Assembly (NCBI GenBank): GCA_963727635.1
Contig: CAVSHP010000017.1
Location: 310,001 to 374,000 of the forward strand
DNA: 64,000 nucleotides
Source of the DNA: SZUA-36 sp963727635
GTDB taxonomy: Bacteria; Pseudomonadota; Gammaproteobacteria; Xanthomonadales; SZUA-36
Direction of reading: 5' to 3'
This document shows, piece after piece, positions 9,895-18,242 of this stretch (its first letter is position 1; every line of letters begins with the position of its first letter). The position numbers were made by a program, and so were the translations under genes. Below the pieces are notes generated by a model. That model did not search any database. It had not been told where the DNA came from and worked only from the letters and a program-made list of their open reading frames with translations.

Positions 9895-10946
9895 TGCTTG
9901 AGATGCTTCAATCAGTTTTCACCTGGGTTCAGTCACAGTACCTGATCTGGACATTGCTCAAGATCGTGGTGATCCTGCTTCCGATCATCACGGTGGTGGC
10001 GTTTTACACCTACTTCGAGCGCAAGGTGATCGGCGCCATGCAGATACGTGTCGGACCCAACCGGGTTGGCCCGTTTGGCCTGATACAACCGTTTGCGGAT
10101 GTCTTCAAGCTACTGCTGAAAGAGGTCATTCTGCCGACCAATTCGAACCGGTTTCTGTTTTTGCTGGCACCGATAATCGCACTGGGACCCGCACTGGCCG
10201 CCTGGGCGGTGGTACCGTTCAACGACTTCCTGGTCCTTGCAGATATCGACGCCGGTCTGATTTACGTCCTGGCGCTGACCTCATTGGGTGTATACGGCAT
10301 CATCATTGCCGGTTGGGCATCCAACTCCAAGTACTCCTTCCTCGGCGCGATGCGCGCCGCGGCACAGACCGTTTCCTATGAAATTGCGATGGGCCTGTCC
10401 CTGGTGGGTGTGCTGATCCTGGCGGGAACATTGAATCTGCGTGAAATCGTACTGGCTCAGCAGGGCGGTATATTCGACTGGTACTGGTTGCCGCTGTTTC
10501 CGTTATTCATCATTTACATGATCTCGGGTCTTGCCGAAACCAACCGCGCGCCGTTTGACCAGGCCGAGGGTGAATCGGAAATCGTAGCCGGCTTCCACGT
10601 GGAGTACTCCGGCTCGACCTTCGCCATTTTCTTCCTGGCTGAATACGCCAATATGATCCTGATTTCGGGTCTGACCGCGATTCTGTTTGCGGGTGGCTGG
10701 CTGTCGCCATTTGAAGGTTTTCCGGTATTGGGTGACACCATACTGGGACAGGGCAGCATTTTCTGGTTCCTCGCCAAAACCGTCGTCTTCATGTTCATGT
10801 TCCTGTGGTACCGGGCAACATTCCCCCGCTACCGCTACGACCAGATCATGCGTCTGGGTTGGAAAGCGTTGATTCCCATAACACTGGTCTGGGTGATGAT
10901 TGCATCCCTGATGACCGTACTTGGTATCGTGGTAAAGGGTAGCTGA
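9894..10946 (+). CDS. nuoH: NADH-quinone oxidoreductase subunit H
   Basis: Membrane subunit connecting the quinone pocket to the proton pumps (ND1 homologue). The protein has about eight hydrophobic helices and the conserved loops YFERKVIGAMQIRVGPNRVGP, SLGVYGIIIAGWASNSKYSFLG and GLAETNRAPFDQAEGESEIVAG, the last of which lines the ubiquinone channel. Full length at 350 residues. Starts on the final base of the nuoG stop. Confidence 0.97.
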   Translation: MLEMLQSVFTWVQSQYLIWTLLKIVVILLPIITVVAFYTYFERKVIGAMQIRVGPNRVGPFGLIQPFADVFKLLLKEVILPTNSNRFLFLLAPIIALGPALAAWAVVPFNDFLVLADIDAGLIYVLALTSLGVYGIIIAGWASNSKYSFLGAMRAAAQTVSYEIAMGLSLVGVLILAGTLNLREIVLAQQGGIFDWYWLPLFPLFIIYMISGLAETNRAPFDQAEGESEIVAGFHVEYSGSTFAIFFLAEYANMILISGLTAILFAGGWLSPFEGFPVLGDTILGQGSIFWFLAKTVVFMFMFLWYRATFPRYRYDQIMRLGWKALIPITLVWVMIASLMTVLGIVVKGS

Positions 10947-10948
10947 GG

Positions 10949-11437
10949 ATGAAACGAATCACCGAATATTTACGCAGCCTGATGTTGCTCGAGTTGCTGA
11001 AAGGCATGAGCCTCACCATGCGACACATGTTTCGTCACACCATTACCATCAATTATCCGGAAGAGAAGACACCGAAGTCCGTCCGTTTCCGCGGTCTGCA
11101 CGCCCTGCGTCGCTACCCGAACGGTGAAGAACGCTGTATCGCCTGCAAGTTGTGCGAGGCCGTTTGCCCGGCACTGGCGATCACCATCGACTCCGAACAA
11201 CGTGCAGACGGCACTCGCCGTACGACGCGCTACGACATCGATTTGTTCAAATGCATTTTCTGCGGCTTTTGCGAAGAGTCCTGCCCGGTAGATTCCATTG
11301 TTGAAACCGGGATTCTCGAATATCACATGGAATCCCGCGAAGAGGGCATCATGACGAAACAAAAACTGTTGGCGATCGGTGATCGTTTTGAATCCGAGAT
11401 TGCAGAAAATCGTAACAGGGATGCGGCCTACAGATGA
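10949..11437 (+). CDS. nuoI: NADH-quinone oxidoreductase subunit I
   Basis: Ferredoxin-like subunit with two [4Fe-4S] clusters (N6a and N6b) that deliver electrons to NuoB. Two CxxCxxCxxxCP motifs are clear: CIACKLCEAVCP near residue 67 and CIFCGFCEESCP near residue 107, each followed by the expected proline/valine turn. At 162 residues it is of usual size. Starts two bases after the nuoH stop and overlaps nuoJ by four bases. Confidence 0.97.
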   Translation: MKRITEYLRSLMLLELLKGMSLTMRHMFRHTITINYPEEKTPKSVRFRGLHALRRYPNGEERCIACKLCEAVCPALAITIDSEQRADGTRRTTRYDIDLFKCIFCGFCEESCPVDSIVETGILEYHMESREEGIMTKQKLLAIGDRFESEIAENRNRDAAYR

Positions 11438-12048
11438 TTGTCCAGGAACTGATATTTTACGCATTTTCACTGGTTTTGGTGTTTGCGGCCGTCTCCGTCA
11501 TTTCCGTGCGTAACCCGGTTTATGCCGCCTTATTCCTGGTGCTGGCCTTTTTCAGCGCCTCCGCAATCTGGATGCTGCTGGAGGCGGAGTTCCTTGCCAT
11601 CATCCTGGTGGTGGTGTATGTGGGCGCCGTCATGGTGTTGTTCCTGTTCGTGGTGATGATGCTGGATATCAATCTGGTGCCTCTCAAGGAAGGATTTATC
11701 CGCTATCTGCCCGTCGCCATTCTGGTCGCGTTTGTGATGGCGGTCGAGCTATTGATGGTGATGTGGAGCAGGGGCCGGTTTGGTGCAGAAATGTTTCCGC
11801 TGCCGCAGCCGAACCCCGTGGGTTACAGCAATACGCGCGAATTGGGCGAATTGCTATATACCAATTACCTGTTGCCGTTCGAGGTTGCAGGCGTGATCTT
11901 GCTGGTCGCAATCATCGCGGCCGTTGCGCTGACATTGCGTACCCGTCCGGGTATCCGCACCCAGGATGTGGGCCAACAGGTCAGGACCCGCCGTGACGAA
12001 AGCGTCAGGCTGGTGAAAATGAAATCAGAAAAGCCACGGAGCGTTTGA
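11434..12048 (+). CDS. nuoJ: NADH-quinone oxidoreductase subunit J
   Basis: Membrane subunit of complex I (ND6 homologue). Five hydrophobic helices can be followed; the third carries the conserved LAIILVVVYVGAVMVLFLFVVMML stretch whose pi-bulge couples quinone reduction to proton pumping. The C-terminal tail after helix five is charged and cytoplasmic. At 204 residues it is slightly longer than many homologues. Start ATG overlaps the nuoI stop; nuoK follows after nine bases. Confidence 0.95.
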   Translation: MIVQELIFYAFSLVLVFAAVSVISVRNPVYAALFLVLAFFSASAIWMLLEAEFLAIILVVVYVGAVMVLFLFVVMMLDINLVPLKEGFIRYLPVAILVAFVMAVELLMVMWSRGRFGAEMFPLPQPNPVGYSNTRELGELLYTNYLLPFEVAGVILLVAIIAAVALTLRTRPGIRTQDVGQQVRTRRDESVRLVKMKSEKPRSV

Positions 12049-12057
12049 GGAATCATC

Positions 12058-12363
12058 ATGCTGACACTTGCTCATTTTCTGACCCTTGGCGCGATATTGT
12101 TCAGCCTGAGTGTTGCCGGAATATTTATCAACCGCAAGAACCTCATCATCCTGTTGATGTGTATCGAACTGATGCTGCTGGCGGTCAACATGAACTTCAT
12201 TGCGTTTTCCCGGTTCCTGGGTAATCTCGACGGACAGATATTCGTATTTTTCATACTGACGGTTGCGGCGGCTGAGGCAGGTATTGGTCTCGCCATCCTG
12301 GTCGTGCTTTTCCGTAACCGGCAGACCATCAACGTTGCCGAACTGGATGATCTGAAAGGATGA
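12058..12363 (+). CDS. nuoK: NADH-quinone oxidoreductase subunit K
   Basis: Small three-helix membrane subunit of complex I (ND4L homologue) that forms part of a proton channel. The two conserved membrane glutamates are visible in LLMCIELMLLAVNMNF and VAAAEAGIGLAILVVLFR. Length of 101 residues is exactly typical. The stop overlaps the nuoL start by four bases. Confidence 0.97.
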   Translation: MLTLAHFLTLGAILFSLSVAGIFINRKNLIILLMCIELMLLAVNMNFIAFSRFLGNLDGQIFVFFILTVAAAEAGIGLAILVVLFRNRQTINVAELDDLKG

Positions 12364-14371
12364 ACATGTCGCTGCAAACCACCCTGTTGCTGATCCCGTT
12401 GTTGCCTTTGGGTGGCGCGATTCTGGCCGGATTTTTCCGCAACCAGGTCGGCCGGGTGGGCTCACATACAGTTACGATTCTCGGTGTCGGTATGTCATTT
12501 GTCCTGTCGGCATGGATACTTTATCAGCAGATAAACGGTACGCTGGATACGGTAAATATCACCGTTTATACCTGGATGGTGGCGGATGGTGTCCGCTTCC
12601 AGGTCGGTTTCCTGATCGATCACCTGACCACGTTGATGATGTGTGTGGTGTCATTCGTTTCATTGATGGTGCATATCTATACGATCGGTTACATGCGTGA
12701 TGATCCGGGTTACCAGCGTTTCTTCAGCTATATCGCACTGTTTACCTTTTCGATGCTGATGCTGGTCATGTCCAACAACTTCATGCAGTTGTTCTTTGGC
12801 TGGGAAGCGGTGGGCCTGGTGTCCTACCTGCTGATCGGGTTCTGGTTTAACAGGGAGTCCGCGATCAGGGCCAACCTGAAGGCATTCCTGGTTAACCGCG
12901 TCGGTGACTTTGGATTCCTGCTGGGTATCGCCGGCGTGCTGCTGACTTTTGGCACGCTCGACTATGCGGAAGTTTTTGCAAAGGCACCCAGTGTCGCCGA
13001 CCTGACGATTTCAGTTCCCGGTGGCATGGAATGGAACATGTTGACATTTATCTGTGTGTGTCTGTTTATCGGCGCCATGGGTAAATCGGCGCAGGCGCCG
13101 TTGCACGTGTGGTTGCCCGATTCGATGGAAGGCCCGACACCCATTTCCGCCTTGATCCATGCTGCGACCATGGTCACGGCCGGTATCTTCATGGTGGCGC
13201 AGGATGTCGCCATTGTTTGAACTGAGCGAAGCGGCATTGAGTTTTGTCATGTTGATCGGTGCGGTGACCGCCCTTTCGATGGGCCTGATCGGTATCGTGC
13301 AGAACGATATTAAACGCGTCATTGCCTACTCAACCCTGTCACAGCTGGGTTACATGACAGTTGCGCTCGGCGTTTCGGCATATTCGGCCGCCATATTTCA
13401 CCTGATGACACATGCGTTCTTCAAGGCGCTGCTGTTCCTCGGTGCGGGTTCCGTGATCATTGCCTTGCATCACGAGCAGGATATGCGTTACATGGGCGGT
13501 CTGAGGAAATACATGCCGGTTACCTGGCTAACTGCATGGATCGGCACACTGGCCCTGGTCGGCTTCCCGTTTTTCGCCGGCTTTTATTCCAAGGATGCGA
13601 TCATCGAAGCGGTCGCGGACTCGCATCGCTGGGGCAGCGGGTTTGCTTACTTTGCGGTACTCTGCGGGTGTTCTGATTACGGCTATTTACAGTTTCAGAC
13701 TGTTGTACCTTACCTTCCATGGCAAGGAACGCTTCGAGGTCGTTCACAGTCCGATGAGCATCTGCCATCCGGACAGTTGGCGCACGCGCCAAAAGAATCA
13801 CCATTGGTGGTGACCATACCATTGATCCTGCTGGCGATACCCTCGATCGTCATAGGCTGGATGACGATTGAGCCTGTCCTGTTTGGCGGTTGGCTGAATG
13901 ACTCCATCTTCGTCCTCGAGGAAAATAATGTCCTGGCTGAATTGGGTGAACATTTTCATGGTGCTACCGCTATGGCCATGCACGCGGTCTACACATTGCC
14001 TTTCTGGCTGATGATCACCGGTTTCGTGATTGCCACGTTCATTTACATGTTCCGGCCAGGCGATCGCCGACTCGGCCAAGAACCGGTTGCCGTTTTTATA
14101 CCGCCTGCTGGATCACAAGTATTACTTTGACGAGTTCTACCAGAAGTTTTTTGCGCAGGGCAGTTTGAAGCTGGGCCAGGATCTGTGGCACAAGGCAGAT
14201 GCAGGTTTGATTGATAACGGTATTGTCAACGGATCAGCCCGCGTGGTCGAGTGGATCGCAGCGCGGGTTCGCCGTTGGCAGACCGGATTTCTGTATGACT
14301 ATGCCTTTGCCATGATTATCGGACTGATCGGAATATTGGCGGTCTGGGTAACGATGGTGCCTGGACGATGA
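12360..14371 (+). CDS. nuoL: NADH-quinone oxidoreductase subunit L, four frameshifts
   Basis: Distal antiporter-like proton-pumping subunit of complex I (ND5 homologue) with its C-terminal lateral helix. The first 280 codons are clean and include the FFGWEAVGLVSYLLIGFW and LPDSMEGPTPISALIHAATMVTAG blocks. The frame then changes near 13200, 13668, 13780 and 14065, while the protein stays recognisable: VIAYSTLSQLGYM, HAFFKALLFLGAGSVI, GFPFFAGFYSKDAIIE, then the C-terminal LLDHKYYFDEFYQKFF and the final helix to 14371. Total about 670 residues after repair, normal for NuoL. Loss of this one pump gene in an otherwise intact operon is unlikely, so I call these sequence errors. Confidence 0.92.
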
Positions 14372-15891
14372 GTGGGACAATGAACGGATTTCTTCTCAGT
14401 ATATTAATCTGGCTGCCCATACTGGGCGCGGTTGCGGTGATGATGGCCGGTGACCAACGTCCCGCGATGGCGAAGGGCCTGGCGCTGTTGATTGCATCGG
14501 TGACCTTTTTACTCGGTCTGCCGCTGTTCTTCTCATTTGATACCTCGACGGCAGCGATGCAGTTTGTTGAATACCGATCATGGATAGAGACTTTCAATAT
14601 CAATTACCACCTGGGTGTCGACGGGTTTTCGGCGCCCTTGATCCTTTTGACCCTGTTGTTTGGTGTGCTGGTTGTGATCGCCGGTTGGCGCTCAATCCAG
14701 AAAAATGTAAACCAGTACATGGCGGCCTTCCTGGTGATGGAAGGTCTGATGATCGGTGTGTTTGCAGCACTGGACGCCTTGCTGTTTTATGTTTTCTTCG
14801 AAGCCATGTTGATCCCGATGTTCCTGGTGATCGGTATATGGGGCGGTCCGCGCCGGGTTTACGCGACCATCAAGTTCTTTTTATACACATTTTTAGGCTC
14901 GGTCTTCATGTTGATTGGCCTGATATACCTGTACATCCAGTCCGGCACCTGGGAAATTCTCGCCTGGCATGAACTGCCTTTGAGTCTTAGTGTGCAGAAA
15001 TGGCTGTTTATGGGTTTCCTCGCTGCCTTTGCGGTCAAGATTCCCATGTTCCCGGTCCACACCTGGTTGCCGGATGCGCACGTTGAAGCACCGACCGGCG
15101 GTTCCGTGATCCTGGCGGCCATCATGTTGAAGATCGGTGGTTATGGCTTTATCCGGTTCAGTCTGCCGATTACCCCGGACGCTTCCGCAGCGCTGGACTG
15201 GCTCGTCATCGGGTTGTCGTTGATCGCGGTGGTCTATATCGGCTTTGTTGCCCTGGTCCAGCAGGATATGAAAAAGCTGATTGCCTATTCATCCATATCA
15301 CATATGGGATTCGTGACACTTGGATTGTTCATTGCCTTTTCAATTTACCGCAGGACCGGTGGCGTGTCCGGCGCCGCACTGGGTGTCGAAGGCGCGATGA
15401 TGCAGATGGTCTCACACGGGTTTATCTCGGGTGCATTGTTCCTTACCGTCGGTGTCCTGTACGACCGTGTTCACAGCCGCATGATCAAGGATTACGGTGG
15501 TGTAGCAAATACCATGCCGTGGTTTGCCATGTTTGCGGTGTTCTTCCTGATGGCCAATTCGGGTCTGCCTGGAACCAGCGGTTTTGTCGGTGAGTTCATG
15601 GTCATCCTGTCTGCTTTCCAGGCCAATTTCTGGTTTGCCTTCCTGGCAGCAACGACCCTGATCCTTGGCGCGGCTTATAGTTTGTGGCTTGTCAAGCGGG
15701 TCATATTTGGTGATGTGACCAATCACGAGGTGAAGAATTTGCAGGACATCAACTTCCGGGAGACGTTGGTGCTGGGAGTACTGGCGGTAGCCGTGCTGTT
15801 TTTTGGATTGTGGCCACAGCCGCTGGTAGACATGATGCAGGTGTCCGTGGATCACCTGTTACAACACATAGTTCAATCGAAGGTCATCTAA
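14368..15891 (+). CDS. nuoM: NADH-quinone oxidoreductase subunit M
   Basis: Antiporter-like proton-pumping membrane subunit of complex I (ND4 homologue), 507 residues with about fourteen helices. Conserved pieces are FFEAMLIPMFLVIGIWGG (with the key membrane glutamate), FAVKIPMFPVHTWLPDAHVEAPTGGSV (with the pumping lysine), IAYSSISHMGFVTLG and MANSGLPGTSGFVGEFM. Overlaps nuoL by four bases; nuoN begins one base after its stop. Confidence 0.97.
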   Translation: MSGTMNGFLLSILIWLPILGAVAVMMAGDQRPAMAKGLALLIASVTFLLGLPLFFSFDTSTAAMQFVEYRSWIETFNINYHLGVDGFSAPLILLTLLFGVLVVIAGWRSIQKNVNQYMAAFLVMEGLMIGVFAALDALLFYVFFEAMLIPMFLVIGIWGGPRRVYATIKFFLYTFLGSVFMLIGLIYLYIQSGTWEILAWHELPLSLSVQKWLFMGFLAAFAVKIPMFPVHTWLPDAHVEAPTGGSVILAAIMLKIGGYGFIRFSLPITPDASAALDWLVIGLSLIAVVYIGFVALVQQDMKKLIAYSSISHMGFVTLGLFIAFSIYRRTGGVSGAALGVEGAMMQMVSHGFISGALFLTVGVLYDRVHSRMIKDYGGVANTMPWFAMFAVFFLMANSGLPGTSGFVGEFMVILSAFQANFWFAFLAATTLILGAAYSLWLVKRVIFGDVTNHEVKNLQDINFRETLVLGVLAVAVLFFGLWPQPLVDMMQVSVDHLLQHIVQSKVI

Positions 15892-15892
15892 C

Positions 15893-17338
15893 ATGAACAG
15901 CGCCCAAATGATTTTAGCTGCTCCTGAGTTCTGGGTCCTGGCAATGGCCTGCGTAATCATGATCGTAGACGTGTTTCTGCGCGAAGAACGCCGTGGGATC
16001 ATCCACATGCTGGCCATGCTGACCGTGATTTTTGCCGCCATCATCACGTTGCGCGGTGATTACCTGGTTGACGGTGTGCGCTCGGTGACCGCTTTCAGTA
16101 ACAGTTTCATCAGGGATCCGATGGGTGACGTACTGAAGGTGTTCAGTTTCGTCATCATGGCCCTGATATTTATCTACTCCAAATTTTACCTTCGTGGTTT
16201 CAAGATGTTCCGTGCGGATTTCTTCACGTTGAGTCTGTTTGCCCTGCTCGGTGTCATGTTGCTGATTTCGGCAAACAGCATGCTGATGATCTATCTCGGC
16301 CTGGAACTGATTTCGCTTTCGGTTTACGCACTGGTTGCATTCAACCGCAATTCGGGCCGGGGCACGGAAGCCGCGATGAAATATTTTGTACTGGGTTCGA
16401 TGGCGTCCGGTATGCTGCTTTACGGTATGTCAATGATCTACGGCGCCACCGGCAGCCTGATTTTGCCTGACATTGCAATAGCCATCCAACTCAACGGCAC
16501 CAATGACATTCTGCTGACCTTTGGCCTGGTGTTCGTGGTGGTCGGAATTGCTTTCAAATTCGGCGCCGTACCGTTTCACATGTGGATACCCGATGTGTAT
16601 GAAGGTGCGCCGCCCGCAGTCACCCTGTTCATCTCATCGGTGCCGAAACTGGCGGCTTTCGCCATGGCCTACCGCTTCCTGAGCAGCGGACTGGGCGAAC
16701 TGCACGTCCATTGGCAAAGCATGCTTTCGATCCTGGCGTTGCTGTCAATTGTCCTGGGTAACCTCGCGGCGATCATGCAAACGAACATCAAGCGCATGCT
16801 GGCCTATTCAACCATTTCACACATGGGCTTTGTTTTCCTGGGCCTGTTGCCGGGTACCGCTTTCGGTTTCGGTGCGTCGATGTACTACGTGATCGTTTAC
16901 GGTGTCATGTCAGTCGCATCTTTCGGTATGGTCATCCTGTTGAGCGCAAATGGTGTAGAGGCTGAGCACCTTGATGACTTCAAGGGGCTTAACCGGCGCA
17001 ATCCTTTTTATGCGGCCATCATGGGCCTGGTCATGTTCTCGATGGCCGGTGTGCCCCCGATGGTTGGCTTTTTTGCAAAATTGATGGTTCTCAAGGCGGT
17101 TATTGAAGCCGGTATGATGTGGCTGGCGATTACCGCGGTGGTATTTGCTGTCATCGGTGCGTTTTACTATTTGCGTATCGTCAAGTACATGTACTTTGAT
17201 GAACCGGAGAATGAAACCGTGATAACAGCACCGGTAGATTTTGGTACGGCAATGACAGTGAATGGTGCGATGATTCTTGGCCTGGGAATGTTTTCCAGCT
17301 CATTAATCGCGATTTGCATGACAAGTTTTGCTCTCTGA
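15893..17338 (+). CDS. nuoN: NADH-quinone oxidoreductase subunit N
   Basis: Third antiporter-like pump of complex I (ND2 homologue), 481 residues, and the last gene of the nuo operon. Recognised by MIYLGLELISLSVYALVAFNR (membrane glutamate), FKFGAVPFHMWIPDVYEGAPP (lysine and proline kink), MLAYSTISHMGFVFLGLL and FSMAGVPPMVGFFAKL. A hairpin directly after its stop probably marks the end of the operon transcript. Confidence 0.97.
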   Translation: MNSAQMILAAPEFWVLAMACVIMIVDVFLREERRGIIHMLAMLTVIFAAIITLRGDYLVDGVRSVTAFSNSFIRDPMGDVLKVFSFVIMALIFIYSKFYLRGFKMFRADFFTLSLFALLGVMLLISANSMLMIYLGLELISLSVYALVAFNRNSGRGTEAAMKYFVLGSMASGMLLYGMSMIYGATGSLILPDIAIAIQLNGTNDILLTFGLVFVVVGIAFKFGAVPFHMWIPDVYEGAPPAVTLFISSVPKLAAFAMAYRFLSSGLGELHVHWQSMLSILALLSIVLGNLAAIMQTNIKRMLAYSTISHMGFVFLGLLPGTAFGFGASMYYVIVYGVMSVASFGMVILLSANGVEAEHLDDFKGLNRRNPFYAAIMGLVMFSMAGVPPMVGFFAKLMVLKAVIEAGMMWLAITAVVFAVIGAFYYLRIVKYMYFDEPENETVITAPVDFGTAMTVNGAMILGLGMFSSSLIAICMTSFAL

Positions 17339-17347
17339 CGGGTCATC

Positions 17348-17372
17348 TTCGGGTGATAACCCGAAAGCTTTT
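17348..17372 (+). terminator. Hairpin after nuoN, possible terminator
   Basis: Ten bases after the nuoN stop there is a perfect 7-bp stem TTCGGGT / ACCCGAA with a GATA loop, followed by AGCTTTTC. The T-run is short and starts three bases after the stem, so termination may be weak. Position at the end of the nuo operon and before the tRNA-fMet promoter supports the role. Confidence 0.5.
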
Positions 17373-17403
17373 CATGGATCAATGGCTTAAGCACTAACAG
17401 CCC

Positions 17404-17432
17404 TTGTAATTAGCGCATTGAATCATTATCAT
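17404..17432 (+). promoter_or_regulatory. Probable sigma-70 promoter of tRNA-fMet operon
   Basis: TTGTAA (17404-17409), a 17-bp spacer and TATCAT (17427-17432) give a -35/-10 pair matching the sigma-70 consensus at four and five of six positions. The stretch just after the -10 is GC-rich (GCCCTCC), as expected for a stringently controlled stable-RNA promoter. The tRNA begins 15 bp after the -10. Confidence 0.55.
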
Positions 17433-17446
17433 GCCCTCCTTGCCGT

Positions 17447-17523
17447 TGCGGGGTGGAGCAGTCTGGCAGCTCGTCGGGCTCATAACCCGAAGGTCGCAGG
17501 TTCGAATCCTGCCCCCGCTACCA
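17447..17523 (+). tRNA. Initiator tRNA-fMet (anticodon CAT)
   Basis: A 77-nt tRNA with encoded CCA. It has the two hallmarks of initiator tRNA: an unpaired first acceptor position (T1 opposite T72) and three consecutive G-C pairs in the anticodon stem (TCGGG / CCCGA around loop CTCATAA). The T arm GCAGGTTCGAATCCTGC is perfect. Its place ahead of rimP-nusA-infB matches the metY-rimP-nusA-infB arrangement of E. coli. Confidence 0.96.
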
Positions 17524-17534
17524 ATATTTAACGA

Positions 17535-17556
17535 GGGTCCGGCAGGGCCCTTTTTT
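17535..17556 (+). terminator. Intrinsic terminator/attenuator after tRNA-fMet
   Basis: GGGTCC and GGGCCC form a 6-bp stem with one G-T pair around a GGCA loop, followed directly by six T residues (17551-17556). Lying 12 bp after the tRNA and upstream of rimP, it probably ends some transcripts after the tRNA and lets others read into the nusA operon. Confidence 0.75.
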
Positions 17557-17680
17557 GTTTCATCGGCAATGGCCGGTGATCCCTAGCGACGATTGGATGG
17601 TGTGATGAAATAATGCTGTCGCATCCGCCCTTACGGGCGTGATTGGAAAGGTTCCGGTGACTGCCGGGGCTGATCGTCGG

Positions 17681-17701
17681 GGGCAGGTGTGCCCTTTTTT
17701 T
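17681..17701 (+). terminator. Second attenuator, immediately upstream of rimP
   Basis: A GGGCA / TGCCC stem with a GGTG loop (17681-17694) is followed by seven T residues. It ends about 20 bp before the rimP start, so it can only act as an attenuator for rimP-nusA-infB. A further CGCCC-TTAC-GGGCG hairpin lies at 17626-17639 in the same leader. NusA feedback on such leaders is known in E. coli; the same is inferred here. Confidence 0.7.
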
Positions 17702-17720
17702 GTGCCCGGAGAACTTAGTT

Positions 17721-18200
17721 TTGAGCGTTCAGAAACTGAATGAAATGTTGCAACCACTGGTGGAAGACCTGGGGTATGAATTTGTCGGTCTGGAATACAA
17801 CAACAATCCGAAACACGCGGCGTTGCGCATCTATATCGACCATGAAAATGGTGTGGGTGTCGATGATTGTGAAACTGTAAGCCGCGAGGTCGCCGCCCTG
17901 CTGGATGTGAAGGACCCGATCAGAAGTCACTATAACCTGGAGATTTCTTCACCTGGTCTCGACAGACCGTTGTTTACCCCGGCGCATTATCGCAAATACG
18001 CCGGTTGCATTGCACAAATCAACCTGTTTGCGCCACAGGAAGGGCGGCGTAAATTCTCAGGTCCGATCCTGGGAGCAGATGAAAGCGGTGTCCGCCTGGA
18101 ACAGGATGGTTCCGAGGTGACGCTCGATTTTGGAAACATCGTCAAGGCAAAGCTGGTGCCGGATTATGAAAAAATCCTTGCCGGACACAAGACGAAATAA
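17721..18200 (+). CDS. rimP: Ribosome maturation factor RimP
   Basis: RimP assists maturation of the 30S ribosomal subunit. The protein reads VQKLNEMLQPLVEDLGYEFVGLEY at its N terminus, has DDCETVSREVAALLDV and the signature YNLEISSPGLDRPLF near the middle, and a C-terminal Sm-like domain. I chose the TTG at 17721 because a GGAG ribosome site lies nine bases upstream and the protein then begins as in E. coli RimP; an in-frame TTG at 17700 lies inside the terminator T-run and is unlikely. First protein gene of the nusA-infB operon. Confidence 0.93.
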   Translation: MSVQKLNEMLQPLVEDLGYEFVGLEYNNNPKHAALRIYIDHENGVGVDDCETVSREVAALLDVKDPIRSHYNLEISSPGLDRPLFTPAHYRKYAGCIAQINLFAPQEGRRKFSGPILGADESGVRLEQDGSEVTLDFGNIVKAKLVPDYEKILAGHKTK

Positions 18201-18242
18201 TGACGAATTTAGGGATAAGACCCTGTATGGAGTTGAGAGCAA

